Assembly: GCA_009760855.2 (NCBI GenBank)
Contig: WPIO01000052.1
Span: 2,544,501-2,608,500 of the forward strand
Source of the DNA: Cristatella mucedo
Taxonomy: Eukaryota; Bryozoa; Phylactolaemata; Cristatellidae
Reading direction: 5' to 3'
Length of the DNA stretch: 64,000 bases
Shown: in pieces, positions 35,801 through 54,900 of the stretch
How the letters are laid out: every line of letters begins with the position of its first letter
Position numbering within the stretch: position 1 is the first letter of the stretch
Translations under genes and position numbers: made by a program
The notes under the pieces: model-generated
What the model saw: only the letters and a program-made list of their open reading frames with translations
What the model was told of the DNA's origin: nothing
The model's database searches: none

Positions 35801-37869
35801 CCGGCCAATCGCTGAGTAGATGGAAAGGGAATACCACTGGGTCCAATCAGGCTGAAACATGGTACAACCTCTTTTTATATGCCTACGTGAAACACTATAC
35901 TGAACATGCCGAGCGCATTTAAGAAAAAACACTAAAAATGTGGATCAGCTGTTTCCAGCCATGCACGCGCCACTTGAACCCGTGCAATTCGTCTGCTGGT
36001 ACGAGTAAGTGATACTTTCGATACCAGTGGCACCAGTAGGTCTATGCGATTTCATATGCTGAGCTGATTGTATTGAGTTACTAATGCTCGAGCTGCTTTT
36101 TGAGTCGGGGCATGTGATTCAAAGACAGAGCACCTAAACAAACTTCGTTCCTAATGCAAATAGGAAGAAATGTGTGTGTAGTGATACATTATGGACAGGG
36201 TATAGTAATTGTATTCACAAGTGCAGCTTGACGTGAAGATAAGTGCAATGCAATGATTCTCGATCTGTAATTCTATAAGTTCGCGATAGCTAAGTGGCAT
36301 GTATGCTGAACAAGTTTCCCTAGTATACTGGCAATACCTCGGCGGCTTTCGGTGAAGAATTTGTGGACCATATCAGATGTATTATGTACATTGCTGCCTC
36401 ATTCGGGCCAAACTATGGTAGTGGCTGTCTATAGTAGTTGTCTCTTGGCTGGCAGCAAACTTAAGATTAAGATTCTGTAAACTGTAAGATTCATGCATCT
36501 CCAAATTCTTCTTAATTTTTTATTTTAAATATTGCATGCTTAAAACGGACCTATTTATCACAGCATTTAGTGGGTCCATGTGATTTATCCTTTGTGTGCT
36601 GACAATTACAGCATGCAGCCACTAACCATATTTGCATTCTGACCCTGTTCATGCTGCCACTAACTGCACTATATGCTTGCTGTAATTGAGCATGCTGCAA
36701 CTAACCATTCGATCATAAAAAATGTACACTGAATGATTCAACAGCCTCTTTTTGTATAGCGGCAGAAGAGTCTTAAAGGCTATCAATCACCACCGCTTGC
36801 TGCGATAATAAAGGATCGCCCCCCCCCCCCCCCCCCCGCAGGATTAGAACCCACGACCTCAAGTCGTAAAGAACAACCGCGAGTTACCTAGTGTGCAATC
36901 ACGGCATGCTTCCTTTACAGCATACGTAAAGTGCGCAAAATTTTTTGCTTTGCCCGTACTTACTACTGCACGGAGTCCACACCGTCCTAGCTTCATACGA
37001 ATAGCTCTTCCTGCCTCATTTGTCGTCATGACTCCACAGTATTTGCCATGTGGCTAAGGTGCTTGAGCTTTAACAACAACCACTTCACGGGTTCGAGTCA
37101 TGAAACAGGCAAAACCTTTATTGTCTGATACAAGTGGGATGAAAGCCGCCATGGCTTTTCTGCTGCTCTGTCAACGAGTATGCTACTGAGTCGGCTACGC
37201 TTCACTTTACTTACTGCTCCCCTTCCCAGTACCTTCCAGCATCTGCTATTCCTGGGCTGGGCACAGTACCGTTTAGACGTGCACCCAAATAAATCCAAAT
37301 GCTGCCAGCATATATGAAAAGAATTAGCCACCATAAAGGTACAATAATAATGATACTAAATTATAGCCAGGTCCATGTCGGCCATTTAAATATTTGGCTA
37401 ATGCCTTCATGCATGAACGCGTGGCCTAATACACCTCGGAAAAGCAGTGAGACAGAAGTCAAATGAGCTAGCTTCGAGCGAGTTGATAGATGCGTTTCCG
37501 TTGACAATAGAAAAAGGAAAAAGCAGCAGGATGAACCTTTAATTTGCATGTACTCATTTGTCATCGTTTGTTTATGTAGGACTAATGACTGCTTGCAACT
37601 CGCCTGTCACATCGAATTATGTAGGTGAGATTATTATCGAATTATTATCGAATACTGATATTGTAGGTGAGATTGAATTGCAGCCGGGTGATAATATTAC
37701 CTTTCGAGGTGACTTCAGAACCGGCTTCGTTGCTGGTGAAAACATGCGCACACGTAAAGCTGGTTTCTACCCATCATTCAAGGCCAAGCACAAGCACGTT
37801 GTTGTCAAATTCCCATCATATCCTGGAGTTAATGTAACGCACCATAAATGGTGGTTCGAGACCCCGTGA
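12190..37869 (+). CDS. FUT8: Alpha-(1,6)-fucosyltransferase-like protein, complete (downstream tandem paralog, B)
   Basis: Ten coding exons with matching phases: 12190-12413, 15797-16038, 16776-16980, 17106-17220, 19988-20243, 22361-22607, 24289-24465, 33657-33813, 35091-35235, 37667-37869; 656 residues against about 575 in human FUT8. The start encodes a cytosolic MRAWGIR tail and one membrane anchor ([17 protein letters not shown]), fitting a type II Golgi enzyme. Exons 2-4 are the helical stem, ending in [12 protein letters not shown] as in FUT8. Exon 5 keeps all six cysteines of the CNxNKxCGxGCQLHH region. Exon 7 carries VHVRRTDK (Arg434, Arg435, Asp437, Lys438), Glu442, Tyr451 and YLAADDP (Asp478, Asp479); Asp524 and the FSSQ serines follow, so the known GDP-fucose and catalytic positions are present. 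Odd points: exon 8 is divergent and two residues longer than in paralog A, and the SH3 domain lacks GNHWDG. Exon 3 is the least certain exon. Likely core fucosyltransferase or a diverged derivative. Confidence 0.92.
13112..13682 (+). mobile_element. Non-autonomous hAT (Charlie-like) element with a nested LINE end
   Basis: Starts CAGCGGCTCTCAACC (13112), has a second start CAGTGGTTCTCAACC (13163), and ends GGGTCGCGACCCACAGGCTG plus AGAACAGCTG (13682), an imperfect terminal inverted repeat. Internal blocks ATGCCGCGACCCTTTAATAC and TCGTCTTAGGCGACCCCTG resemble, from memory, the short hAT-Charlie elements such as rodent URR1. The middle (13245-13595) is replaced by a LINE 3' end. The two starts suggest one hAT end inserted in or beside another. 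I found no clear 8 bp target duplication. Confidence 0.7.
13245..13595 (+). mobile_element. LINE 3' end, subfamily 2, inserted in the hAT element
   Basis: Encodes [20 protein letters not shown], the end of a LINE reverse transcriptase ORF, then the subfamily 2 3' UTR (AACTCTCCTGCGTAACACC). Parallel to the minus-strand copy at 4300-4745. It is bounded on both sides by hAT sequence, so it inserted later. Confidence 0.8.
13855..14140 (+). repeat. ACATAC-tailed interspersed repeat, two tandem partial units
   Basis: Contains two similar stretches (GGGTTACCGGCCTGTGTCCA and GGGTTACTGGCCTGTGTCCA) and ends in CATACAATACATACATACAC. A second, tail-only copy follows at 14080-14135. An inverted copy is present at 34805-34990 in the same gene. 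Likely a short interspersed or MITE-like element; class not recognised. Confidence 0.65.
14395..14505 (-). mobile_element. LINE 3' tail fragment
   Basis: TAATAATAAC repeats followed by a degraded GGTTCTAGGCGCTTTACA tail in minus orientation, as in the other subfamily 1 ends. Confidence 0.5.
14506..15387. other. FUT8 B intron 1, uncharacterised, with an open frame and an imperfect palindrome
   Basis: An open frame of 136 codons runs from 14550 to 14960 on the plus strand; it has no recognisable domain. An imperfect 44 bp palindrome lies at 14667-14710 (outer arms GACGCATAC / GTATGCGTC, centre GGCAGCTG). The rest, to 15387, holds a G run at about 15251 and nothing else recognisable. Confidence 0.35.
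15388..15469 (+). repeat. (AG)n microsatellite
   Basis: Interrupted then pure AG repeat, inside intron 1 of FUT8 B. Confidence 0.95.
16039..16775. other. FUT8 B intron 2, nothing recognised
   Basis: GC-rich intron with open frames on both strands but no known family. The exon 3 acceptor TTTCAG at 16770-16775 was chosen because it lies after an in-frame stop and gives the phase needed by exon 2. Confidence 0.5.
17325..18130 (+). mobile_element. Degenerate LINE C-terminal region, interrupted by a SINE
   Basis: Parts 17325-17640 and 17940-18130 match consecutive regions of the large LINE (GGTTTTATCCTTCACTTTTA, then GCCTGGAACTCACTAC). The SINE at about 17690-17925 lies between them. It sits in intron 4 of FUT8 B and has no intact frame. 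A short TGAC repeat lies at 18062-18082. Confidence 0.65.
17690..17925 (+). mobile_element. tRNA-derived SINE
   Basis: A tRNA-like head with B box GTCGTGGGTTCAACTCACG is followed by a family-specific body, CACTGCAAGCAGTGGCGATA and GAAGGCTCTTCTGC, found in many copies in this window. Confidence 0.7.
18245..18480 (-). mobile_element. LINE reverse transcriptase fragment
   Basis: Minus-strand remnant of the segment encoding SAYFQL and the preceding LTLKIG region (compare 27590-27760). Degenerate. Confidence 0.6.
18481..19439. other. FUT8 B intron 4, nothing recognised
   Basis: No repeat family or coding segment recognised. The part after about 19030 is AT-richer than its surroundings. Confidence 0.35.
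19440..19615 (+). mobile_element. tRNA-derived SINE with a LINE-type 3' tail
   Basis: The head has a perfect A-box match (TGGTCGAGCGG) followed by GTTAAGGTGCTCG and a B-box-like GGGCTCGAGCCCC, resembling a Ser/Leu tRNA. The 3' part reads GTGAAGCGCCGGAATAGAGA then GAGTTCTCTTGGGGCGCTAT, which closely resembles the 3' tail of the L2-like LINEs here (GTAAAGCGCCTAGA...GAGTTCTCTGAGGGCGCTAT). This suggests it was copied by the LINE machinery. A true tRNA gene is less likely because the acceptor ends do not pair. Confidence 0.75.
19727..19776. repeat. Perfect 22 bp hairpin
   Basis: TCTGCCCGTAGTCCTACCGC (continuing TC) is followed by the six-base loop CTATCC and then the exact reverse complement. It lies in intron 4 of FUT8 B, 27 bases after a T run (19696-19705 region). 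Transcribed, it would form a 22 bp perfect stem. Function unknown. Confidence 0.9.
20545..21230 (+). mobile_element. LINE 3' end, L2-like
   Basis: Encodes in a mostly open frame the reverse transcriptase C-terminus ([29 protein letters not shown]), then the 3' UTR and a tail AAAGTGCCTAGAGGAAAATT with TTATTATCATTATTATTA at about 21210-21228. It carries a short AAATCAATAC tandem repeat near 20802-20840. Inserted in intron 5 of FUT8 B. The long open frame reading from exon 5 into it is accidental. Confidence 0.8.
21231..22360. other. FUT8 B intron 5, remainder
   Basis: Repeated AGCACGTGA-type motif at 21483-21516 (CCGTCTAGCACGTGA twice) and a G run at 21740. No coding segment recognised before exon 6. 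Confidence 0.4.
22672..22835 (+). mobile_element. tRNA-derived SINE
   Basis: B box GGGTTCGAATCCTGC (22712-22726), then GCTGCAAGCTGTCGTGATAG, GGCTCTTCTGTCGC, and a 3' end AAACAGCTAGTGTTTTTTAT. Lies about 65 bases after exon 6 of FUT8 B, next to a GGT repeat (22636-22656). Confidence 0.8.
22836..24288. other. FUT8 B intron 6, remainder
   Basis: Apart from the LINE tail at 23320-23445, no family recognised. The acceptor for exon 7 is GCGCAG at 24283-24288. Confidence 0.4.
23320..23445 (+). mobile_element. LINE 3' tail fragment
   Basis: GTAAAGCGCCTAGAAAGAGA then TTCTCTGAGGGCGCTTTATC and a (TTA)n end. A very short 5'-truncated insertion in intron 6 of FUT8 B. Confidence 0.8.
24466..25329. other. 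Start of FUT8 B intron 7, nothing recognised
   Basis: Contains a short TA-rich run at 25138-25166. No coding segment or family recognised. Confidence 0.35.
25330..28490 (+). mobile_element. Large LINE copy, L2-like, with endonuclease and reverse transcriptase remnants
   Basis: The longest LINE in the window, in intron 7 of FUT8 B. 25359-25640 encodes [17 protein letters not shown] and 25655-25810 encodes [11 protein letters not shown] and [10 protein letters not shown], both apurinic-endonuclease motifs. Reverse transcriptase follows: FQSGF near 27047, [15 protein letters not shown] (27140-27190), [14 protein letters not shown] (about 27318) and [10 protein letters not shown] (about 27416), the catalytic site. 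The C-terminal part (27579-28187) is open for 202 codons and ends APKAWN. The 3' UTR ends in AAAGCGCCTAGAAAGAGGTT and a TTATTATTAATAATACTATT stretch. Several stops and frameshifts make it inactive. Assignment to the L2/CR1 group rests on motif order and tail. Confidence 0.88.
26702..26782 (+). repeat. Heptamer tandem repeat within the LINE
   Basis: About ten units alternating between CCTAAAG and CCTAATG. Not part of the LINE coding order, so it expanded locally after insertion. Confidence 0.9.
28491..30039. other. FUT8 B intron 7, middle part
   Basis: AT-rich between about 29030 and 29500. No family recognised. Confidence 0.35.
30040..30190 (-). mobile_element. tRNA-like SINE head, second type
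   Basis: On the minus strand GGTAAGGCTGCTCGCTCTTC precedes CAGGTCGTGGGTTCGCGCCA, an A-box-like and B-box arrangement. It lacks the body of the common SINE family, so it may be a different family or a fragment. Confidence 0.5.
30240..30690 (-). mobile_element. LINE reverse transcriptase fragments
   Basis: The minus strand reads [13 protein letters not shown] and KSQLKT at 30255-30350 and AYFQ near 30527-30538. The order of pieces fits a degenerate minus-strand LINE. A related KSQLKT end is at 62285-62480. Confidence 0.6.
30855..31030 (+). mobile_element. tRNA-derived SINE
   Basis: B box GTGGGTTCGAGTCCTGC, then GTTGCACGCTGTTATGATAG and GAACTCTTCTGCCGC, ending GCTGTTAAACCAGCTGACC. Same family as 22672-22835. 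Confidence 0.7.
31870..32275 (+). mobile_element. LINE 3' end, subfamily 1
   Basis: Degenerate reverse transcriptase end (CCTGCCTACTTTCAGCTGC) then a 3' UTR CATGCTGCCACTAACCA, tail AAAGCGCCTAGAGAGAGATT and AATAATAATAATGATAATC. An internal deletion shortens it. Confidence 0.75.
32713..32820 (+). repeat. Compound microsatellite (TC)n(TA)n(TG)n(TA)n
   Basis: Adjacent TC, TA and TG dinucleotide runs in intron 7 of FUT8 B. Confidence 0.95.
32821..33656. other. End of FUT8 B intron 7
   Basis: 32860-32990 is rich in CCCTAAACC-like and AACCCC words without a regular repeat. No family recognised. The acceptor for exon 8 is ATTGTAG (33650-33656). Confidence 0.35.
33814..34804. other. FUT8 B intron 8, nothing recognised
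   Basis: No family or coding segment recognised. Confidence 0.35.
34805..34990 (-). repeat. ACATAC-tailed interspersed repeat, inverted copy
   Basis: Reverse-complement counterpart of 13855-14055, beginning at its GTATGTACGTATGTATGTAT tail and containing TGGCCAGTAACCCGCTGGTG. In intron 8 of FUT8 B. Confidence 0.7.
35236..36524. other. FUT8 B intron 9, nothing recognised
   Basis: AT-rich intron with no recognisable element. Confidence 0.35.
36525..36960 (+). mobile_element. LINE 3' UTR split by an inverted SINE
   Basis: LINE 3' UTR (ACCTATTTATCACAGCATTT, CATGCTGCCACTAACTGC) runs to about 36717 and resumes at about 36901 (GGCATGCTTCCTTTACAGCA). The intervening piece is a minus-strand SINE. 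Confidence 0.75.
36717..36900 (-). mobile_element. tRNA-derived SINE inserted in a LINE
   Basis: Minus-strand copy (GATTCAACAGCCTCTTTTTG, AGCGGCAGAAGAGTCTTAAA, AGAACCCACGACCTCAAGTC). A run of 17 C at 36822-36838 replaces the usual short CCCGC before the B box. Confidence 0.75.
37040..37175 (+). mobile_element. tRNA-derived SINE, partial
   Basis: TGTGGCTAAGGTGCTTGAGC head and B box CACGGGTTCGAGTCATG, then a degraded GGCTTTTCTGCTGCTC body. Confidence 0.6.
37617..37670 (+). promoter_or_regulatory. Duplicated in-frame splice acceptor of FUT8 B exon 10
   Basis: Two acceptors with nearly identical context, TTATGTAG before GTGAGATTA (exon start 37625) and ATTGTAG before GTGAGATTG (exon start 37667), are 42 bases apart. 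Both give the phase needed by exon 9, and the frame between them is open ([14 protein letters not shown]). Using the first would add 14 residues before the SH3 domain. The downstream one is taken for the main model because it matches paralog A. Confidence 0.7.
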
Positions 37870-38930
37870 ATATGCTTTATTCAGCCAACCAAAGCATAAG
37901 GTACTCAGACACAAGAACGGCGACCTCCTATGGCTCTGGCTACTTCACACACACACACACACTAAGCCATATGACCTCGGAGGGATCTAACCTGGAGCAG
38001 TTGGTCCATAAAAATGGCTATAGTTTTTTTTTTTATAAATACCTCTAAATGTGTTATCACAGCGAGGCTGTAGCATCGCTTCATTATTTGGAGTCGACTA
38101 CGTCAGCAGTTTCACGGGATCAATCAGCACTCACAGCCACCATTGTGCCATGCCATTTCTCATTTCCGTTTTCTTTCTGCAAACGGTCTCGGTTTCCATA
38201 TCTGAACTAATGGCAACTATAGCATGGATGCCATGGCTATTGGTGTGTATGTACATGGGTGTTTTTTTTTATATAAAGCAAGACTGATAGTTAGCGACCA
38301 ATTCTTGGTGCCGTGTGCTACAGCAGTGACAGTAGCATCAGATTCCCTACTGCATGAGACAGCCCCATAGATATTCTCTGCAATACTATAAGTATTGAAC
38401 ATCTGTGCTTCACGGCTGCTACCAAAGGCCAGCACATCAAATCCCTCCTGGACATCGCAAAGGATATCAGCACACAAACCACGCCAGAAACTTTTGAACA
38501 TCTCAAGCTCTTGAGAGGCCAGAGGTCGCGAGTCTTAAGTTGTGGCAGTGCAGGACTGAGTTTGCTTATGTGTGAAAAAGGGCCAGCGCTAGCAGCGCAT
38601 GCTGTTGCCATTTGCCAAGGAGTGCTAAAATGCCAACTTTTTGTTGAAGGCCAGTTGCGTTGATCATCCAAGCTATGCTCAGGTGCCGAAAATTCTCGCA
38701 GTATGGCCACTGCTTCGGTGGCTGTAGATTCGTTCGGGTAATAGGAGGATTTTCTATGACACCGGGCATACGGAAGTTATGCAAAGCATGGACAGATATT
38801 TATCGACAACCCCAAAACAAACACACAATACTGTTAGTGTGTAAGCTTTTAGTGTAACGTCTTCCTACCACGATTCTTTCTGATTCCCGTGTCTGGCCAA
38901 GAATAGATAGAGGTTTCTAAGCCAGTTTCT
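37870..38930 (+). other. 3' UTR of FUT8 B and spacer
   Basis: 3' UTR follows the stop at 37869; it holds a short CA repeat (37949-37962). Minus-strand open frames at 38318-38784 have no recognisable product. Confidence 0.35.
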
Positions 38931-38939
38931 AAGTTGTCT

Positions 38940-39310
38940 CATCTACTGTAGTGCATTTCAAAAAACCCGGGTTTTACTGAAAAGGTCGACTGAACGCCCG
39001 GCATTAGCCGCCTGTCGATATTGCTCCATAGTAGTTGTATAAAATTCAAATCAGGCGGCTGACTGAGCCACTGCAGTTGCACCAAACAAGTTTCCTGAGA
39101 CAGTACTTTACTCAAGTCATTGCTGGTGGTCACGAAAAGTGGATTACAAAGTTCAGATACTCCATTTGGGGTCGTTACCTGTGTCAGCCAGATGACGACC
39201 CTATACAAACTGCCTGGAAAGTGACGTACTTTTTAATGAATCCTTATTTGGTACAGGTGCAGTAGCTCAGCCAACCGCCTGATTTGAACCCTATATTGAA
39301 CTGTACTGCC
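38940..39310. mobile_element. Tc1/mariner transposase fragments in inverted orientation
   Basis: The minus strand at about 39000-39090 encodes LQWLSQPPDLNFIQLLWSNI, matching the SPDLNPIE..W motif around the last acidic residue of Tc1-type transposases. The plus strand at about 39255-39295 encodes the same motif (QPPDLNPILN). Both copies are short and broken. Confidence 0.6.
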
Positions 39311-39644
39311 ACACACCAGTTTGCTGGTACTTGACATCAAATTGCTACAGCTACCGGGTCGCTGGTCACCACAGCCATCTCAAGAATAGCCGCCATGAGT
39401 TTGGAGTGAACTTCAGCGTAGGACAGGCTAGGCCTAGCCTACATGAAGTGCAAGCCGATGTTCGACGGATGCAGAGGAATACGAATTAATAATCCCTGGG
39501 GGTCCACAATTTCTACCACACACTGCAACTAAAGTTAACGTTAGCTAATTAAACTGCCTCGTGTACAGCAGAGGAGCTAGCTGCCTGCTGCTACCGGCTT
39601 GCAGCAGCAGGCAACAACGGATTGGTTGCTGCACGGGAAAGCGA

Positions 39645-39760
39645 CGACCATAATAATAATAATAAAACATTTGTTATAGCGCCCTGAGAGAACTCAATCT
39701 CTTTCTAGACACTTAACATTTGATGCAAAAGGAAGCATGATCGTTCACATCGGCGTCTGC
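39645..39760 (-). mobile_element. LINE 3' tail fragment
   Basis: AATAATAATAATAAAACATT then GCGCCCTGAGAGAACTCAAT and CTTTCTAGACACTTAACATT, minus orientation. Confidence 0.75.
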
Positions 39761-40308
39761 CAGACATTGCAGCGACCCACAATTTGAGGCATGCTGGGAG
39801 GAAACGAGTGCGACGACTAGAATTTGGCTTGCTTGCACATCAGTCGTGGCAGCATTGAGAAAGTACCATCGGAGCTCATGCCAGGGCCACTCAGGTTCCA
39901 TTCTACAAACCCATAAGCCCAGCAAGCGCCCCCTGCCTTGCTCCAGCACAAGTATGGTACAAGAGGGTAGGAAAGCTGGCATCATACCCATAGGCTAAGA
40001 TCCAAGGGTAAGCTAGGCCCAGCAACTATCCTGAGCAACTCAGAGTAAACAGACAACCAGTAATGGCTCACGGAGTAGTGCAGGCACGAAGGGCATACTC
40101 TGTATTTAAATGGTTCTACATCTAGCAATCTGGAGGCCCCACAATTACAAATCCAGCAACACAAATCTTCAGGTATCCTTCCATTCATAAACCGGAACGA
40201 ATCTACAGATAATACTGCAAGTCGAAGAATGCTGTAGCAGTTGCAGCCGACAAACGACATATCTGAGAATGGCGTTTGCCATAGCATGCTGTAGGAAATT
40301 GTGGGATA

Positions 40309-40353
<45 letters not shown>

Positions 40354-42113
40354 TGTGTATATGAGTGAGTGAACATGTGCATGTTCGTGAATGCAGAAAA
40401 GTACAGCTCATGTGAACTACACATATCTCATTATCTCGAGGCATGCGACTGCTGACAAGGACAGTCGATCGGGAACTGCAGCACACCAAAGCGACTTTAC
40501 CAAGTTGACTAGGACCAAAATAAAAACAATCATAACCTTTTATCGATCCTTGACGATATGGCAAAAAAATGCTCCTTTCGGAAACTAAATATTAGCCTGC
40601 TAACCGATCGAGTACAGGGAGCTAACGCAGTAACCGCTTAGCACAGGACCAAAAGAAAACCAGCTTTACTTACTATTGATGTGAAACAGCCAGAACTCTT
40701 GCTCCCGTATGCACACGTGTGTGAATACTTGCAGTGAGTAGATACTATGAAAGACTCCTTATTCGATCGCGCCGATCTAAATATTGAACATACACAGGGC
40801 CTAATGCATGCTGGAGAGGTGAGGATAAAGCAAAAGATTGTCCCCTCATGCAATGCAACGGATGTTTTAGATATTCGTTATACATTTTTTAACAGGTGGT
40901 CGGTTCGAGGATATGCGCCAAACAGATCATCAGCTTGAGGGTGTGACTAAACACACCATAGACCTATTAGGGTAGATGTTTCATGTTTACAAATGTGTAG
41001 TATGGATTCTAAAAAATACCAACATTCTTTGATATGCAACCCAACGTCGGCCTCAAAAGAAGTCACACTGGTAGAGTTTCGGAGCAAAATACACATCCTC
41101 GAGCAGTCGGCACGATGCCTACACGGTACAAGTCGTTCGGGCACCGGATCAGAGGCCCCCAGGCAAACGGCCCACATGCAGTTCCACGAACGACAGTCAC
41201 TGAGCAGCAGCCAAAAGATCGGGCTTCACTGCCCACGAGATATCGGTGGCTCTCCCTTCTAGATACGCCGAATCGTTGCCCAGCTACCACGGGGAAGCTA
41301 CACCGATCCCCTGGCAGCGATACCAGGAAAACAGGCTGCTGCTCCTGACCAGCAGCCGAGCTGCCTTGCTCGAAAGAGCGCAGCAGCTCAGCACACACAG
41401 AAGGGCGGATGACCACCAAGGAATGACCCGGTGCCACCTGCTGCTCTGTGACTCGGTGACGCATACATGCAATCTGAGGATGGTCTGCAGAGACTCCAGT
41501 GTCCTACCGCAGTTAGCTCTCCCGAGTGACAACAAGCCGGCAATCACAGGGATCAGCCCCACCCCCTCCAGCAGTGGGCCACCAGCAGTCTCTGAAGAGC
41601 AAAACAAAGCGTCTGCGCAGCTCAGAGAAAAAAGTCAGGAATATTGACGAAAATGAGGGTTTCTGTGTGCGCAAGCGCAGCAGTGACAGCCACCTCGAGC
41701 GCCGGAAGAGTGGGGAGTTATGGGAAGACCAAGCCTGTGGCTCGCGCAGCACGCCACCAGCTGCGTGCTGTCTGCAGCGTAAACCTAGTATGGGCACACC
41801 TGGCGATGGGCAAGTCCGACGTGACAGCGGCATCAGTGGCTTCAGCTGCTGCTGCCACTCTCATTGCAGCGGCCTTTTGCTGTGCCACTGATGGCAGAAG
41901 ACGTGCACTGGCGGCAGCCAATTACAATCACACACGGCATGCTTCTGCGATGGCAGAGAAGCATTGCTCTACAGTATAAGCACCTTCCAAAAGGGTTCCT
42001 TGAGACGTTCGTGAAAAAAAAAGAAGCAAAAAGTTCCTTCAGGCTCCTGTCAGAGGAAGCCTGGTTTGGGTGGGCGTGGCAGCTGCAGATTGCAGTTTCT
42101 GTCGTGCCTCCAG
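39761..42113. other. Spacer including the 3' UTR of the minus-strand SNAP-25 gene
   Basis: The SNAP-25 stop codon is at 42114-42116, so its 3' UTR runs leftwards from here. Several open frames between 41000 and 42000 on both strands overlap one another, have no known domain and probably reflect GC content. A (GT)n microsatellite lies at 40312-40350. Confidence 0.4.
40312..40350 (+). repeat. (GT)n microsatellite
   Basis: About 19 GT units, directly visible. Confidence 0.95.
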
Positions 42114-54113
<12,000 letters not shown>

Positions 54114-54349
54114 TTGGCTTTAATAGCTCCGGGCTACTTTTTCCTTGAGCTAATCCTAAAACATATCCAATGCAATGCATGATACACAACGTATGCTATC
54201 GCTGTCAGTAGCAACTATAAGGCAGTGTGGACAGTGATTTTTACACTGGAGGGTTTTCAAACCAAAGCCCAAGCAACTGTCTGGCGTAAAATCGGATGCC
54301 AACGGCAGCCTTCTCACACTGCAAACAACAGTTTGGAAAACAGCAAAAT

Positions 54350-54900
54350 GTTAGTCAGTTAAGGATGTAAGTAGCAGAGAGGTAGCAGTAAGGATGGCTG
54401 AAATAGGCAGAAGGAGATATGACGGCATTATTGCCCAAGAATTGAATTACCAAGCTGGAACCGGAGTAGCAAATGCACAGGTCATCAATGGATGTGAAGC
54501 CCAAAATAAGAGCCGGTAAATGTATTGCGCTGAGAGAGCCTGCAAAGATGGCTTATACTTACTGGCGCTGCTGTAGTTCTGCTGAGTGTGTGCCTAAATG
54601 CTGTGTATGGCTAGCCTTGTAGGTCGGCACAAGAATTCTTGAGTGTTACAGTGCTCAACAAGGAACCACTGCAGATACTTTATTATAAGGGAGATGTGGC
54701 TCCATTCCTTGGATTGCAAGCTAATCGGCTGCCATGCTCTTATCAAGAGATGGGGCTTAATAGCATTTTTGGGGCATGTCAAAAGAGAGTTGCAGCAGCC
54801 TATTCGATAGCGAACCAATGAGTTTGGACGACATTTGTGACTGCTCCAAATAAGTTTTGAAAATCTTGGAGCTTCAAAGAGGTTATCCAAATGTCAAACA
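54350..54900 (-). mobile_element. LINE C-terminal relic
   Basis: The minus strand encodes IGCCNSLLTCPKNAIKPHLL and ISLIIKYLQWFLVEH near 54640-54810, the reverse transcriptase C-terminal region. A degraded subfamily 2-like end follows at 54350-54480. Lies just upstream of the SNAP-25 start. Confidence 0.7.

Noticed and set aside
41246-41979. Several overlapping open frames on both strands near the SNAP-25 3' end
   Set aside because: No domain, mutually overlapping frames, and position consistent with 3' UTR.
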